This document shows, piece after piece, positions 9,803-17,991 of a DNA stretch of 64,000 nt. How positions within the stretch are numbered: the first letter of the stretch is position 1; every line of letters begins with the position of its first letter. Below the pieces are notes generated by a model that saw nothing but the letters and a program-made list of their open reading frames with translations, was not told where the DNA came from and did no database searches. The position numbers were made by a program, and so were the translations under genes. The DNA is from Clostridia bacterium (GTDB taxonomy: Bacteria > Bacillota > Clostridia > Oscillospirales > CAG-272). The stretch is from contig JAFSMU010000011.1 of NCBI GenBank assembly GCA_017447775.1, forward strand, positions 62,001-126,000, written 5' to 3'.

Positions 9803-10407
9803 CGGCGCTTGTATTTGAGGACGCGCGCTTTGCGCGGATGCTTGAAATTTCGATCGTGAGGCGCGGGGAGAGCGTTCAGACGTTCAGATCTTTGCAGTCT
9901 GCCGCGGCGAGTGCGCCCACGCTTATAATATGCGAGGCGGCGCTTTATTCGCGTCGCGCCGTGGCAGGCGGGACGGACGCTGTTATCTGCGGGTACAGCG
10001 ACGCGATAGCGACGCTCGGCGAGTGCGAGTTCACGACGTACACGCGCCCGTTTGACGTTGAGCAAATGCTTGACGAGGTCCTCGGCTCGCCCATGCCCGA
10101 CGCGGCGAACAAAAAGAAAAAGTCGGCGTCGGACGGCATCATTCTTCATTCAGACGAGCGAAGCGCCGTATTCCGCGGCGAAAACGTGAAGCTTTCCAAA
10201 AAGGAATTCGCACTTTTGTCACTTCTTTTGTCAAAGCGCGGGGACGTTGTCACACGCGAGGAAGCGGCGCAGATATTCGGCGGGGAAGGCGGAACAAACG
10301 TCGTTGACGTCTATATAAAATACCTCAGGCAAAAGCTTGACGAGCATTTCGGAGTAAAGATCATCTCGTCGGTGAGGGGCAAAGGGTACGCGATTAAGGC
10401 GGATTAG
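9799..10407 (+). CDS. OmpR/PhoB-type regulator with degenerate receiver domain
   Basis: The start at 9799 overlaps the topoisomerase stop as ATGA, which I prefer to a longer frame at 9757. The protein has 202 residues. The C-terminal half (about 118-200) is a clear winged-helix domain: LSKKEFALLSLLL, VVTREEAAQIF, VVDVYIKYLRQKL and VRGKGYAI. The N-terminal half has receiver-like spacing but lacks the usual features: the acidic pair becomes FED, the phospho-acceptor Asp position reads IICEAAL, and the conserved Lys-Pro is RPF. It is therefore probably not controlled by phosphorylation. No histidine kinase is adjacent. Its coupling to a topoisomerase suggests a local regulator, by inference. Confidence 0.82.
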   Translation: MTALVFEDARFARMLEISIVRRGESVQTFRSLQSAAASAPTLIICEAALYSRRAVAGGTDAVICGYSDAIATLGECEFTTYTRPFDVEQMLDEVLGSPMPDAANKKKKSASDGIILHSDERSAVFRGENVKLSKKEFALLSLLLSKRGDVVTREEAAQIFGGEGGTNVVDVYIKYLRQKLDEHFGVKIISSVRGKGYAIKAD

Positions 10408-10437
10408 CGAAAAAAGCGAGAAAATCCGCCTTTTTTT
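10398..10437 (+). terminator. Rho-independent terminator after the regulator gene
   Basis: GGCGGATT (10398-10405) pairs with AATCCGCC (10423-10430), followed by seven T. The 5' arm includes the stop codon of the regulator gene. Confidence 0.85.
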
Positions 10438-10459
10438 GCAAAAAATATCAAAAAAACTA

Positions 10460-10488
10460 TTGACAGAAAACGCAAGTTGTGATATTAT
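10460..10488 (+). promoter_or_regulatory. Promoter of the rplJ-rplL operon
   Basis: A consensus TTGACA (10460-10465) is followed after 17 bases by TATTAT (10483-10488). Transcription would begin near 10495, just before the L10 leader. Confidence 0.88.
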
Positions 10489-10493
10489 AATTT

Positions 10494-10613
10494 GGCGATC
10501 CTAAGACAGCAGGTTCAAAAATAAAAGGTCAAACTACCTGCCGAGGAGAGATACAAAAGTTGATTTTGTGCGTCTTTCCGCATCCATCGGATCTGCGGGA
10601 AGACTTATTTTTT
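10494..10613 (+). promoter_or_regulatory. L10 leader RNA with attenuator hairpin
   Basis: The segment AAGACAGCAGGT...ACCTGCCGAGGAGA matches the conserved L10-binding leader of Firmicutes rplJ operons; GCAGGT (10509-10514) pairs with ACCTGC (10536-10541). Downstream, GTCTTTCCGCA (10572-10582) pairs with TGCGGGAAGAC (10594-10604), followed by TTATTTTTT, forming a terminator. Known role: excess L10(L12)4 binds the leader and lowers expression of L10 and L7/L12. Attenuation here is inferred from the hairpin. Confidence 0.88.
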
Positions 10614-10669
10614 GCCATTCGGCAAAAGAAAAAGTTTGGCTTGAAATTTTGCGAAAGGAGTAAAAAATT

Positions 10670-11179
10670 ATGCCAAGTGCACAGGTTCTTGAATCCAAGA
10701 AAAAAATCGTTGCGGATCTCAGCGAAAGAATTAAAAATTCAGTTGCGGGCGTTATCGTAAAATACGAGGGCATCACAGTTGAAAAAGACACGGCTCTCCG
10801 TGCCGAGCTGAGAAAAGCGGGCGTTGAGTACACAGTCATCAAAAACACTCTTATCAAGAGAGCTTGCGATGAGGTAGGCTTTGACGCTCTGGGCGCAAAC
10901 CTTTCGGGAATGTCCGCAATCGCGACAAGCGAAAGCGATCCCGTTGTTGCCGCTAAAATACTTAAAAAATACGCGGACACAATCGACTCTTTCGAGATCA
11001 AGGCAGGTTTCGTTGACGGCGGCGTTCTTGACGCGGCAGGCGTAAACGAGCTTGCAGAGCTTCCTTCCAAGGAACAGCTCATCGGCAGAGTACTCGGAAG
11101 CATCCAGTCTTCTCTGTACAGCCTTGCTTACGTACTTCAGGCGATCGTCGACAAAGACGGCGGTACGGAAGCTGCATAA
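10670..11179 (+). CDS. rplJ: 50S ribosomal protein L10
   Basis: L10 anchors the L7/L12 stalk on the large subunit and autoregulates its operon. The 169-residue protein has the L10 pattern (VIVKYEGIT, YTVIKNTL, AGFVDGGVL, ELPSKEQLIGRVLG) and the long C-terminal helix that binds L7/L12 dimers. The start has an AAAGGAG site and lies 56 bases after the attenuator. rplL follows after 48 bases. Codons are more AT-ending than in the neighbouring genes, as expected for a highly expressed gene. Confidence 0.98.
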   Translation: MPSAQVLESKKKIVADLSERIKNSVAGVIVKYEGITVEKDTALRAELRKAGVEYTVIKNTLIKRACDEVGFDALGANLSGMSAIATSESDPVVAAKILKKYADTIDSFEIKAGFVDGGVLDAAGVNELAELPSKEQLIGRVLGSIQSSLYSLAYVLQAIVDKDGGTEAA

Positions 11180-11227
11180 TCCAAATTTCAAAAATCATCA
11201 AAAAAACATTTATGGAGGAATTTAATC

Positions 11228-11602
11228 ATGGCATCTGAAAAAATCACAGCGATCGTAGATCAGATAAAAACATTCACAATCCTCGAAGTTGCAGAGCTCG
11301 TTAAGGCTCTCGAAGAGGAATTCGGCGTATCCGCAGCTCCCGTTGCAGTAGCAGGCGCAGCAGCTCCCGCAGCAGCAGCAGTTGAAGAGAAGACAGAGTT
11401 CGACGTTGTTCTTACATCGTTCGGCGCTAACAAGCTCGGCGTTATCAAAGCCGTTCGCGAAGTTACAGGTCTCGGCCTTAAGGAAGCTAAAGAGCTCGTT
11501 GAGGGCGCTCCCAAGGCTATCAAAGAGGGCGTTTCCAAGGAAGAAGCTGAAAAGATCAAAGCTGACCTCGTTGCAGCAGGCGCAGAAGTTGACGTTAAAT
11601 AA
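11228..11602 (+). CDS. rplL: 50S ribosomal protein L7/L12
   Basis: The stalk protein recruits translation factors. It has 124 residues: an N-terminal dimerisation region ([16 protein letters not shown]), an alanine/valine-rich hinge near 38-55, and the conserved C-terminal domain ([28 protein letters not shown]). A TATGGAGGAATTT element sits directly upstream of the start, and a strong terminator follows. Confidence 0.98.
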   Translation: MASEKITAIVDQIKTFTILEVAELVKALEEEFGVSAAPVAVAGAAAPAAAAVEEKTEFDVVLTSFGANKLGVIKAVREVTGLGLKEAKELVEGAPKAIKEGVSKEEAEKIKADLVAAGAEVDVK

Positions 11603-11613
11603 TTATGTTTCTC

Positions 11614-11640
11614 AAAAAGGGCGCGTATGCGCCCTTTTTC
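11614..11640 (+). terminator. Rho-independent terminator after rplL
   Basis: GGGCGC and GCGCCC form a tight stem within an A-tract/T-tract context, ending the rplJ-rplL transcript. Confidence 0.9.
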
Positions 11641-11650
11641 GTTTTGTATT

Positions 11651-12130
11651 ATGAAGAAAGAAAAAAAGACAAACGTTATGCGCGTTCTCGAACAAAAGGG
11701 GATAGAATACGCGCACTACACATACGGCGACGGGACGGCGCTATCGGGCGGCGATGTGGCAAAGCTGCTCGGTAAAGACCCCGATTCCACGTTCAAAACG
11801 CTTGTGACCGTCGGCGCGTCGGGGCAGAATTACGTTTTTATGGTGCCTGTTTTGTGCGAGCTTGATTTGAAAAAAGCGGCGCGCTCAGTCGGCGAAAAGA
11901 GCATTGCGATGATAAAGTCGAAGGAGCTTTTGCCGCTAACGGGCTACGTTCACGGCGGATGCTCGCCGATAGGGATGAAAAAGCAGTTCCCCACCGTCAT
12001 TGATGAGAGCGCCGAGCTTTACGAAAAGATAATGTTCAGCGCCGGGAAAATAGGGTATCAGGTCGAGATATCCCCGGAATCGCTCAAAAAAGTCATCGAC
12101 ATACAACTTGCCGACATCACCGAAATATAA
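11651..12130 (+). CDS. ybaK: YbaK/EbsC-type Cys-tRNA(Pro) deacylase
   Basis: YbaK proteins hydrolyse cysteine mischarged on tRNA-Pro. The 159-residue protein shows the family pattern: MRVLEQKGIEYAHYTY at the N terminus, then DPDSTFKTLVT, LKKAARSVGEK and TGYVHGGCSPIG. The start at 11651 is chosen because the longer frame at 11627 begins inside the rplL terminator. No good Shine-Dalgarno is visible, so some expression may come from readthrough or a weak local promoter. It ends at a terminator shared with the convergent ROK gene. Confidence 0.9.
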   Translation: MKKEKKTNVMRVLEQKGIEYAHYTYGDGTALSGGDVAKLLGKDPDSTFKTLVTVGASGQNYVFMVPVLCELDLKKAARSVGEKSIAMIKSKELLPLTGYVHGGCSPIGMKKQFPTVIDESAELYEKIMFSAGKIGYQVEISPESLKKVIDIQLADITEI

Positions 12131-12156
12131 AAAGGCTGACAAAGTCAGCCTTTTTT
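12128..12156. terminator. Bidirectional terminator between ybaK and the ROK gene
   Basis: AAAAAGGCTGAC and GTCAGCCTTTTTT flank a three-base loop; A- and T-tracts on either side let it serve both convergent genes. Confidence 0.88.
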
Positions 12157-13090
12157 ATTCATTCATCGCAACCGTGACGGCGGCGATATCACCTATCTCG
12201 TCCCCCAGCATCGCCGGAACGACGCGACATACGTCAAGCGAGCGATGTATTGCCTCGCGGCGAAGTGTTTTTTCCATACCGCCGCGCAAAAGAGCTTCAC
12301 TTCTTGAAAACACGCTGCCAATGACGATCATCTCCGGGTTGAGAACGTCGACGATGACGGCAAGCGCGCGCCCGAGCATTTCCCCGCTCTTTTTGTATAT
12401 TTTGATCGCTGCAGCGTCGCCGCGCTCAGCCGCCTCCGCAACCGATTTTGCGCTGATCAGATCAAGCTCCGCCTCGCTTTTGCAAAAGAGCGGATATTTT
12501 TCGCGCGATATCATTTTTTCGGCTTCGGCGCGCGCCATCCGCGCGATCCCGCCGCCGCTGCAAAAGCCCTCAAACGAGCCCGCCTTGCCAAACCCGACGG
12601 GGCCGCGCGGCGCAAGGCGAATATGCCCGATCTCTCCCGCAAGGTCGCACGTGCCGGAGTACAGTCGTCCGTCAAGGATAAGTCCCGCGCCCATGCCCGT
12701 ACCAAACGTGAGGAAAACCATATTTTTCGTTCCCTGCCCCGCTCCGAATTTCCACTCGGCGAGCGCGCAGGCGTTGGCGTCGTTGCAAAGGGCGGCGTCA
12801 AGCCCCGTTTTTTCTTTGATTATATCCGTTATATGAACCTCATCCCATCCGGGCAGGTTCGGTGGAGAAAGAATTACGCCGCGCGCGCTGTCAAGCGGGC
12901 CGCCGCAGCTTATACCGACGCGGACAGAGTCGCGGTCTAAAAGCTCGTTTACCCCGTCAAGAATGCGGGCAAGCGTGCTTTTGTAATCGGTCGTTTGAAA
13001 CTTTATTTTTTGAACGATCTTACCGTTTTCGTCGGCGCGCAAAACCGCGCATTTCGTTCCGCCGATATCCACGCCGATGTAGTTTTTCAT
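12155..13090 (-). CDS. ROK-family sugar kinase, zinc motif missing
   Basis: ROK proteins are mostly glucokinase or N-acetylsugar kinases. Residues 5-11 (VDIGGTK) form the phosphate-binding loop; CNDANACALAEW carries the catalytic Asp, and GEIGH the conserved His. The usual zinc motif CxCGxxGCxE is replaced by a cysteine-free stretch, GFGKAGSFEGFCSGG. There is no N-terminal winged helix, so it is a kinase rather than an NagC-type repressor. The start at 13090 is chosen over 13117 because GVDIGGTK should lie near the N terminus and a GGGGTGA site precedes it. Substrate is unknown. Confidence 0.85.
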   Translation of the reverse strand: MKNYIGVDIGGTKCAVLRADENGKIVQKIKFQTTDYKSTLARILDGVNELLDRDSVRVGISCGGPLDSARGVILSPPNLPGWDEVHITDIIKEKTGLDAALCNDANACALAEWKFGAGQGTKNMVFLTFGTGMGAGLILDGRLYSGTCDLAGEIGHIRLAPRGPVGFGKAGSFEGFCSGGGIARMARAEAEKMISREKYPLFCKSEAELDLISAKSVAEAAERGDAAAIKIYKKSGEMLGRALAVIVDVLNPEMIVIGSVFSRSEALLRGGMEKTLRREAIHRSLDVCRVVPAMLGDEIGDIAAVTVAMNE

Positions 13091-13107
13091 ATTATCACCC
13101 CAAAGGT

Positions 13108-13136
13108 ATTTTACCAAACGACAAAAAAATTGTCAA
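13108..13136 (-). promoter_or_regulatory. Promoter of the ROK kinase gene
   Basis: On the minus strand, TTGACA (13131-13136) and TAAAAT (13108-13113) are separated by exactly 17 bases, ending about 18 bases before the start codon. Confidence 0.85.
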
Positions 13137-13140
13137 GCAC

Positions 13141-13169
13141 TTGTAAAAATACAATTTTTATGTTATTAT
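13141..13169 (+). promoter_or_regulatory. Promoter of the glycerophosphodiesterase gene
   Basis: TTGTAA (13141-13146), 17 bases, TATTAT (13164-13169). It lies back-to-back with the ROK promoter. Confidence 0.6.
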
Positions 13170-13200
13170 TTATTCAGATATGTTTTTCGGAGAAATAATA

Positions 13201-13944
13201 ATGAACACTATAAAATTCAACAACAGCGGTGCGAGAATGGTCGCGCACAGGGGCGTATCGGGCATTGAAACGGAAAATACCTGCGCCGCATTCGTCGCGG
13301 CGGGCAACCGCTCCTACTACGGCATAGAAACAGACGTAAGAGTGACCAAAGACAAAAAATTCATCCTCTGCCACGACGACACGCTCGCTCGCACGGCAGG
13401 AGTCGATATCGGCGTCGAGGAGAACAACTTCGACGAGCTTCGCAAAATCACGCTCTTCGACAAGGACGGCACAAAAGGACGCGCCGATCTGCGCCTTGCC
13501 TCGCTTGAAGAATACATCTCGATTTGCAAAAAATACGAAAAGCACTGTTTTCTTGAAATAAAAGGCTCAAAGGAGCGCGAGATCTGGGAAAAGGACGACG
13601 TTTACCGCCTTGTTGATCTTATCGACGGCATGGGGTATCTTGACAACATAACGTTTATCGCCTTCGGGTTTGAAAATCTCGCTTTTGTAAAAGAGAAAAA
13701 CCCGAGTCTTGACTGTATGTTCCTGTGCACAAACGAACTTGACGCGCGCTTTGACGATATGAAGCGTCTTCGTATCGGCGCCGACATGGGCGACTGGTGG
13801 CGCTTTAATCACAGCGACGACGCTATAAAAATGCTTCACGGCGAGGGGCTTGAAATAAACTGCTGGACAATTGACGATCCCGAGCGCGCCGAAAAGTATT
13901 CATCGTGGGGAGTTGACTATATTACGACAAACATTCTCGAATAA
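13201..13944 (+). CDS. Glycerophosphodiester phosphodiesterase
   Basis: GDPD-family enzymes hydrolyse glycerophosphodiesters to glycerol 3-phosphate and an alcohol. The catalytic set is intact: VAHRG, ENTCAAF, GIETDVRVTKD and CHDDTLART, with FLEIKG supplying a later acidic ligand. About 247 residues with no signal peptide, so it is cytoplasmic. The start at 13201 follows a CGGAG element and fits the family better than the frame beginning at 13180. Two lipoproteins follow at 11 bases, probably in the same transcript. Confidence 0.92.
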   Translation: MNTIKFNNSGARMVAHRGVSGIETENTCAAFVAAGNRSYYGIETDVRVTKDKKFILCHDDTLARTAGVDIGVEENNFDELRKITLFDKDGTKGRADLRLASLEEYISICKKYEKHCFLEIKGSKEREIWEKDDVYRLVDLIDGMGYLDNITFIAFGFENLAFVKEKNPSLDCMFLCTNELDARFDDMKRLRIGADMGDWWRFNHSDDAIKMLHGEGLEINCWTIDDPERAEKYSSWGVDYITTNILE

Positions 13945-13955
13945 AGGAGGAAAAA

Positions 13956-14435
13956 ATGAAGAAAGCCGCGACAGTTTTACTTATCGTCGCAATGCTCGCA
14001 CTACCATCCTGCGCGCCGTCCGAGAAGGTTTTTTCCGTCGGCAAAATGAGCATTACACTGACAAGCGACTTTGAACCGATGGACGGACTCGGATGGTTTG
14101 ACGCGATCTATTATTCCGATCCCGACAAGCTTACCCTGTATATAGTAAAAGAGTATCCCGAAGACATGGCGGAGCGCGGGATCGACAGCTTTGATAAATA
14201 CGTTTCAGACGCGCACGAGGACTTCGGGAAAGACGGCGGCGAAATCAGATACGACGACGGGTTTGCATATTTTTCTTTTGAGGACGATACAGAAAGCAAA
14301 AAGGCCGTTGACACCGTGTGTATGTATGAGTTTGGCGGAACGTATTATATGATCATTTTCGACTGCGAAGCGCTTGGCGCGAAGTCGCTTGAAGACGATA
14401 TTATGAAATATGCAAGGAGCGTGAAATTCGGATGA
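13956..14435 (+). CDS. Lipoprotein of unknown function
   Basis: I do not recognise the family. A lipobox ends the signal peptide (LALPSC, Cys about residue 19). The rest (about 140 residues) starts with GKMSITLTSDF and ends with DIMKYARSVKF, and the same frame recurs twice in the next gene. It is 11 bases after the phosphodiesterase with a good AAAGGAGG site, and overlaps the next lipoprotein as ATGA. The protein is acidic and Tyr/Asp-rich, and probably anchored outside the cell. Confidence 0.8.
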   Translation: MKKAATVLLIVAMLALPSCAPSEKVFSVGKMSITLTSDFEPMDGLGWFDAIYYSDPDKLTLYIVKEYPEDMAERGIDSFDKYVSDAHEDFGKDGGEIRYDDGFAYFSFEDDTESKKAVDTVCMYEFGGTYYMIIFDCEALGAKSLEDDIMKYARSVKFG

Positions 14436-15379
14436 AAAAAATGAAAAAAGTGCTGGCGTCAATTCTTGTCGCGGCAACGCTTGTTTTTGCGATAACTATG
14501 GTCAGCGGGTGCGAAGTTAAGATTTTCGACAAAGATTTTTCAGTTAAGGGCTTGACTCTGACGCTTGAAAAGCAGTTTGCAGTTTCGGAATCGGAGTCTT
14601 TTGACGCATACTTTTGGGACAAGGATTCGGATATACATATTTACGTCATTAAAGAATATTTCTCTCCGCTGAGAACTGCCGATATACCCGTAAACAGCTT
14701 TGACGACTACGTAAAATACAACTGCGATATTTACGAAGTGGACGAGGACGGCGTTGTGGAAGATGACGGGTTTTCTTATGTGACAGTCGAAAAAGCGCTT
14801 GAACGCGTTGAAAGCAAGGTCAAGCAGAACTTTGTGATAATCGTGGCAATGTACGAGGGTAAGGACGCATACTGGACGGTTGAGTTTGCGTGCCGCAAGG
14901 TTGAATTCAGCAGCCAAAAGGACACGCTTTTGCGCTATGCAAGATCAGCCGAGTTTTACGATTATACGGCGCCCGAAAAAACGTTTGACGACGGCACATT
15001 TTCGATAACGCTTACCGACGAATTCAAAAAGGCGGATGGCTACGACGACTATTATGCGTGCTTTTATTCCGGCGAAATGTCGTTTTACGTCGACAGGTAC
15101 GAAAAATCGGAGTTTGATGAAGAGGTCGATTTCAACACGTTTGTCGATAACTGCCTTGCGGTAATGGCCGGCGGAGACGCGGGAATTGCGACGTTTCAGG
15201 GGCTTACGTATTTTTCAACCGCGTGGGAATCCGACAAGGGCGTTATAATCGATTCTGAGTTTTATATGTTTGAAAGTGAAGATTCATTCTGGACAGTCGA
15301 GGTGCTGTCCGATTACGACGACTACGAGCGACTGGATGATGCGATATTAAATTACGCGCTCACCGTAAAGATAAAATAA
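14432..15379 (+). CDS. Lipoprotein with two tandem copies of the same domain
   Basis: A lipobox is present (MVSGC, Cys about residue 27). The mature part contains two related domains of about 135 residues. Each starts with a TLTLEKQF / SITLTDEF strand and ends with a YARSAEF / YALTVKI motif, matching the single domain of the preceding lipoprotein. Thus three copies of one extracytoplasmic domain occur in two adjacent, overlapping genes, probably by duplication. Function unknown. It is followed at 9 bases by the aldo/keto reductase. Confidence 0.8.
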   Translation: MKKMKKVLASILVAATLVFAITMVSGCEVKIFDKDFSVKGLTLTLEKQFAVSESESFDAYFWDKDSDIHIYVIKEYFSPLRTADIPVNSFDDYVKYNCDIYEVDEDGVVEDDGFSYVTVEKALERVESKVKQNFVIIVAMYEGKDAYWTVEFACRKVEFSSQKDTLLRYARSAEFYDYTAPEKTFDDGTFSITLTDEFKKADGYDDYYACFYSGEMSFYVDRYEKSEFDEEVDFNTFVDNCLAVMAGGDAGIATFQGLTYFSTAWESDKGVIIDSEFYMFESEDSFWTVEVLSDYDDYERLDDAILNYALTVKIK

Positions 15380-15388
15380 GGAGGGTTT

Positions 15389-16507
15389 ATGAACAAGTTT
15401 TTCAGTGAGGCAAAACGCAATTTCGGCTTTGGGTGTATGCGCCTGCCGATGAGGGACGGAGAGGTCGATAAGGAAGAGTTTTCAAAAATGGTTGACGCGT
15501 TCATCGACGCGGGATTTAATTATTTCGACACGGCGCACGGGTATCTCGGCGGCAAAAGCGAAACGGCGATACGCGATTGTTTAAGCTCACGACACGACCG
15601 CTCGGAATTTTTGCTGACAAACAAGCTGTCGTCAAACTTCTTTGAAAAGACGGAGGATATTCGCCCGCTGTTTGAATCTCAGCTTCGCGCCTGCGGCGTC
15701 GACTACTTCGATTTTTATCTTATGCACGCGCAGGACTCCATAAAATACGAAAAATACACGCGCCTTCACGCGTATGAAACAGCGTACAAATTCAAGGAGG
15801 AGGGGCTGATACGTCATTTCGGGCTTTCTTTCCACGACAAAGCCGACCTGCTTGACAGAATACTGACCGAGCATCCGGAGGTCGAGGTCGTTCAGATTCA
15901 ATTCAACTACATAGACTACGACGACGCGGCGGTTCAGAGCCGTCTTTGCTACGATGTGTGCGTTAAGCACAACAAGCCGGTTATCGTAATGGAACCGGTC
16001 AAGGGTGGAAGTCTTGTAAACCTGCCCGACGGCGCAAAGAAGATACTCGACGATCTCGGCGGCGGCTCGCCCGCGAGCTACGCCATCCGCTTTGCCGCAA
16101 GCTTTGACAATATCTTTATGGTCCTTTCCGGCATGGGCAACATGGATATGATGAATGAAAACGTCGGCTTTATGAAAGATTTTGTTCCGCTTGACGACCG
16201 CGAGCTTGACGCGCTCTCCCGCGTGCGCGAGGAGATGGGGCGGCTTCATCTTATTCCCTGCACCGCGTGCCGATATTGCATGGAAAAATGCCCGCTCGGC
16301 ATTTCGATCCCCGACCTTTTCGCCTGCATGAACGCAAAAACGGCATTCTCCGGGTGGAACGCCGATTACTACTATGAAAACGTACATACATCGGCGGGAC
16401 GGCGTGCGTCCGACTGCCTTAAATGCGGCGCGTGCGAGTCGATTTGCCCGCAGCACCTTGAAATACGCGATCTGCTTGAAAAAGTCGCCGCAACTTTTGA
16501 AAAATAA
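15389..16507 (+). CDS. Aldo/keto reductase with C-terminal ferredoxin domain
   Basis: The first 270 residues form the AKR barrel (GFGCMRLP, FNYFDTAHGYLGGKSE, FGLSFHDKADLL). The last 100 carry two [4Fe-4S] motifs: CTACRYCMEKCP and CLKCGACESICPQ. This fused architecture is common in anaerobic Clostridia and is often annotated as a predicted oxidoreductase. Substrate is unknown. Start follows TAAGGAGGG directly after the lipoprotein gene. A bidirectional terminator follows. Confidence 0.92.
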   Translation: MNKFFSEAKRNFGFGCMRLPMRDGEVDKEEFSKMVDAFIDAGFNYFDTAHGYLGGKSETAIRDCLSSRHDRSEFLLTNKLSSNFFEKTEDIRPLFESQLRACGVDYFDFYLMHAQDSIKYEKYTRLHAYETAYKFKEEGLIRHFGLSFHDKADLLDRILTEHPEVEVVQIQFNYIDYDDAAVQSRLCYDVCVKHNKPVIVMEPVKGGSLVNLPDGAKKILDDLGGGSPASYAIRFAASFDNIFMVLSGMGNMDMMNENVGFMKDFVPLDDRELDALSRVREEMGRLHLIPCTACRYCMEKCPLGISIPDLFACMNAKTAFSGWNADYYYENVHTSAGRRASDCLKCGACESICPQHLEIRDLLEKVAATFEK

Positions 16508-16510
16508 ATG

Positions 16511-16540
16511 AAAAAATACCCGCCACGGCGGGTATTTTTT
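16511..16540. terminator. Bidirectional terminator between the aldo/keto reductase and mnmE
   Basis: AAAAAATACCCGCC and GGCGGGTATTTTTT form a near-perfect palindrome between two convergent genes, with T-tracts on both strands. Confidence 0.92.
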
Positions 16541-17924
16541 ATTTTCCTACGCAGAATTTGCCGAAAATTTCGTTTACAACGTCGATGCCGACCTGACGCC
16601 CGTCCATTTCGGAAAGTTCCGCCATGGCGCGCTCGATCTCGCTTCCCGCAATGTCGGCGCCGAGCGTTTTCAGCGCGCTGAGCGCGCTTTTACAAAGATT
16701 CAGCGAACGAGTCACCGATGCGTGCTGGCGCGCGTTTGTAACTATCGCGCCGTCAAGGCTTGACGCGCCCCCGGCAAAGAATATTTCGCCGATCTTCTTT
16801 GATATGACGTCGCGCGATGATTTGTCTGACGCGACGATGTGAACAGCTCCGCCAAGCGACGAGAGCCGCGCCTCGTCAAATTTTTGCGGCAGGTCGCACT
16901 TGTTCAGCACAGCGATAACGTCACGCCCGCTTTCCTTTGCGTCGCAAAGCAAGGATATCACGCGCTCGTCGTCGCCATCGCACGGACGGGACGCGTCAAA
17001 CATTCCTATCACAAGCTCACATTCCTCGATCTGCCCGACGCTTTTCAATATGCCGATGCGCTCGATCTCGTCGCCGCTTTCGCGTATGCCGGCCGTGTCC
17101 CTGATGTTTAGCAGCACGTCGCCGATCACCGCCGTTTCACTGACGACGTCGCGCGTTGTGCCGGGGATGTCCGTAACTATGGCGCGCTCGCGCATAAGCA
17201 GGGTGTTTAGCATCGTCGACTTTCCCACGTTTGGCTTTCCGCAAATGACAGTCGGCACGCCCTCGATAACGGCGTGTCCCGTCTTGTACGACGACACAAG
17301 GCGCGACAGCATGGAAATGGCGTCCGTTATCTCCTGCGCCATTCCGCTATCGTCGAGCGTTTCAAGATCCTCGTCCGGAAAATCGATCCCCGCGTAAACG
17401 CTGCCCAGCGCCGCGCGGAGTTTTTTGTATATCGCATCTGTTTCGTCAGAAAGCGCACCGTCGAGATTTTTGCGCGAGAGCGCAAGTGCGGCGCGGCTTT
17501 TTGCGTCGATAAGCTCAATGACCGACTCCGCCTCCGTCAGCGTAAGCTTCCCCGCCGAAAATGCGCGGCGAGTAAACTCTCCCGGCCCCGCCGGAACCGC
17601 GCCCGACGAAAAAGCAAGCTCGAGTATTTCCGCGCACAAAACGTCGCTTCCGTGGCAGCTTATCTCAACGGTGTCCTCGCCCGTGTATGAATTCGGCGCT
17701 CGAAAAACGGTAACAAGAGCCTCGTCAAGCACGTTCCCCTCGCCGTCAACGATCTTATACATATTCGCCCTTCTTACTTCGGCGTCAGCAAGCGGCGCGC
17801 GGCCGCGCACGAACTTATCGGCAACCGATATCGCATCGTCGCCGGAAATGCGTATAACTGCGATACCTCCCCGCCCGCGCGGCGTAGAAACGGCGGCGAT
17901 GGTGGATGAAAACATTGAATTCAT
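16539..17924 (-). CDS. mnmE: tRNA uridine-5-carboxymethylaminomethyl modification GTPase MnmE
   Basis: MnmE works with MnmG to modify U34 of several tRNAs. The 461 residues show the N-terminal folate-binding region (TIAAVSTPRGRGGIAVIRISG), the G domain with GKPNVGKST, the G3 DIPGTTRD / DTAGIRE and the G4 NKCD, and the invariant C-terminal FCVGK. Start is at 17924 after GAGGGG. It closes the rpmH-rnpA-yidD-yidC-jag-mnmE block. mnmG and rsmG, which often follow, are not next to it. Confidence 0.97.
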   Translation of the reverse strand: MNSMFSSTIAAVSTPRGRGGIAVIRISGDDAISVADKFVRGRAPLADAEVRRANMYKIVDGEGNVLDEALVTVFRAPNSYTGEDTVEISCHGSDVLCAEILELAFSSGAVPAGPGEFTRRAFSAGKLTLTEAESVIELIDAKSRAALALSRKNLDGALSDETDAIYKKLRAALGSVYAGIDFPDEDLETLDDSGMAQEITDAISMLSRLVSSYKTGHAVIEGVPTVICGKPNVGKSTMLNTLLMRERAIVTDIPGTTRDVVSETAVIGDVLLNIRDTAGIRESGDEIERIGILKSVGQIEECELVIGMFDASRPCDGDDERVISLLCDAKESGRDVIAVLNKCDLPQKFDEARLSSLGGAVHIVASDKSSRDVISKKIGEIFFAGGASSLDGAIVTNARQHASVTRSLNLCKSALSALKTLGADIAGSEIERAMAELSEMDGRQVGIDVVNEIFGKFCVGK

Positions 17925-17991
17925 AATATCCCCTCGCGGTTTTGATGATTTGATATTAAAATTCGGCGGCGTATTACCGCCGCCGATGTGA

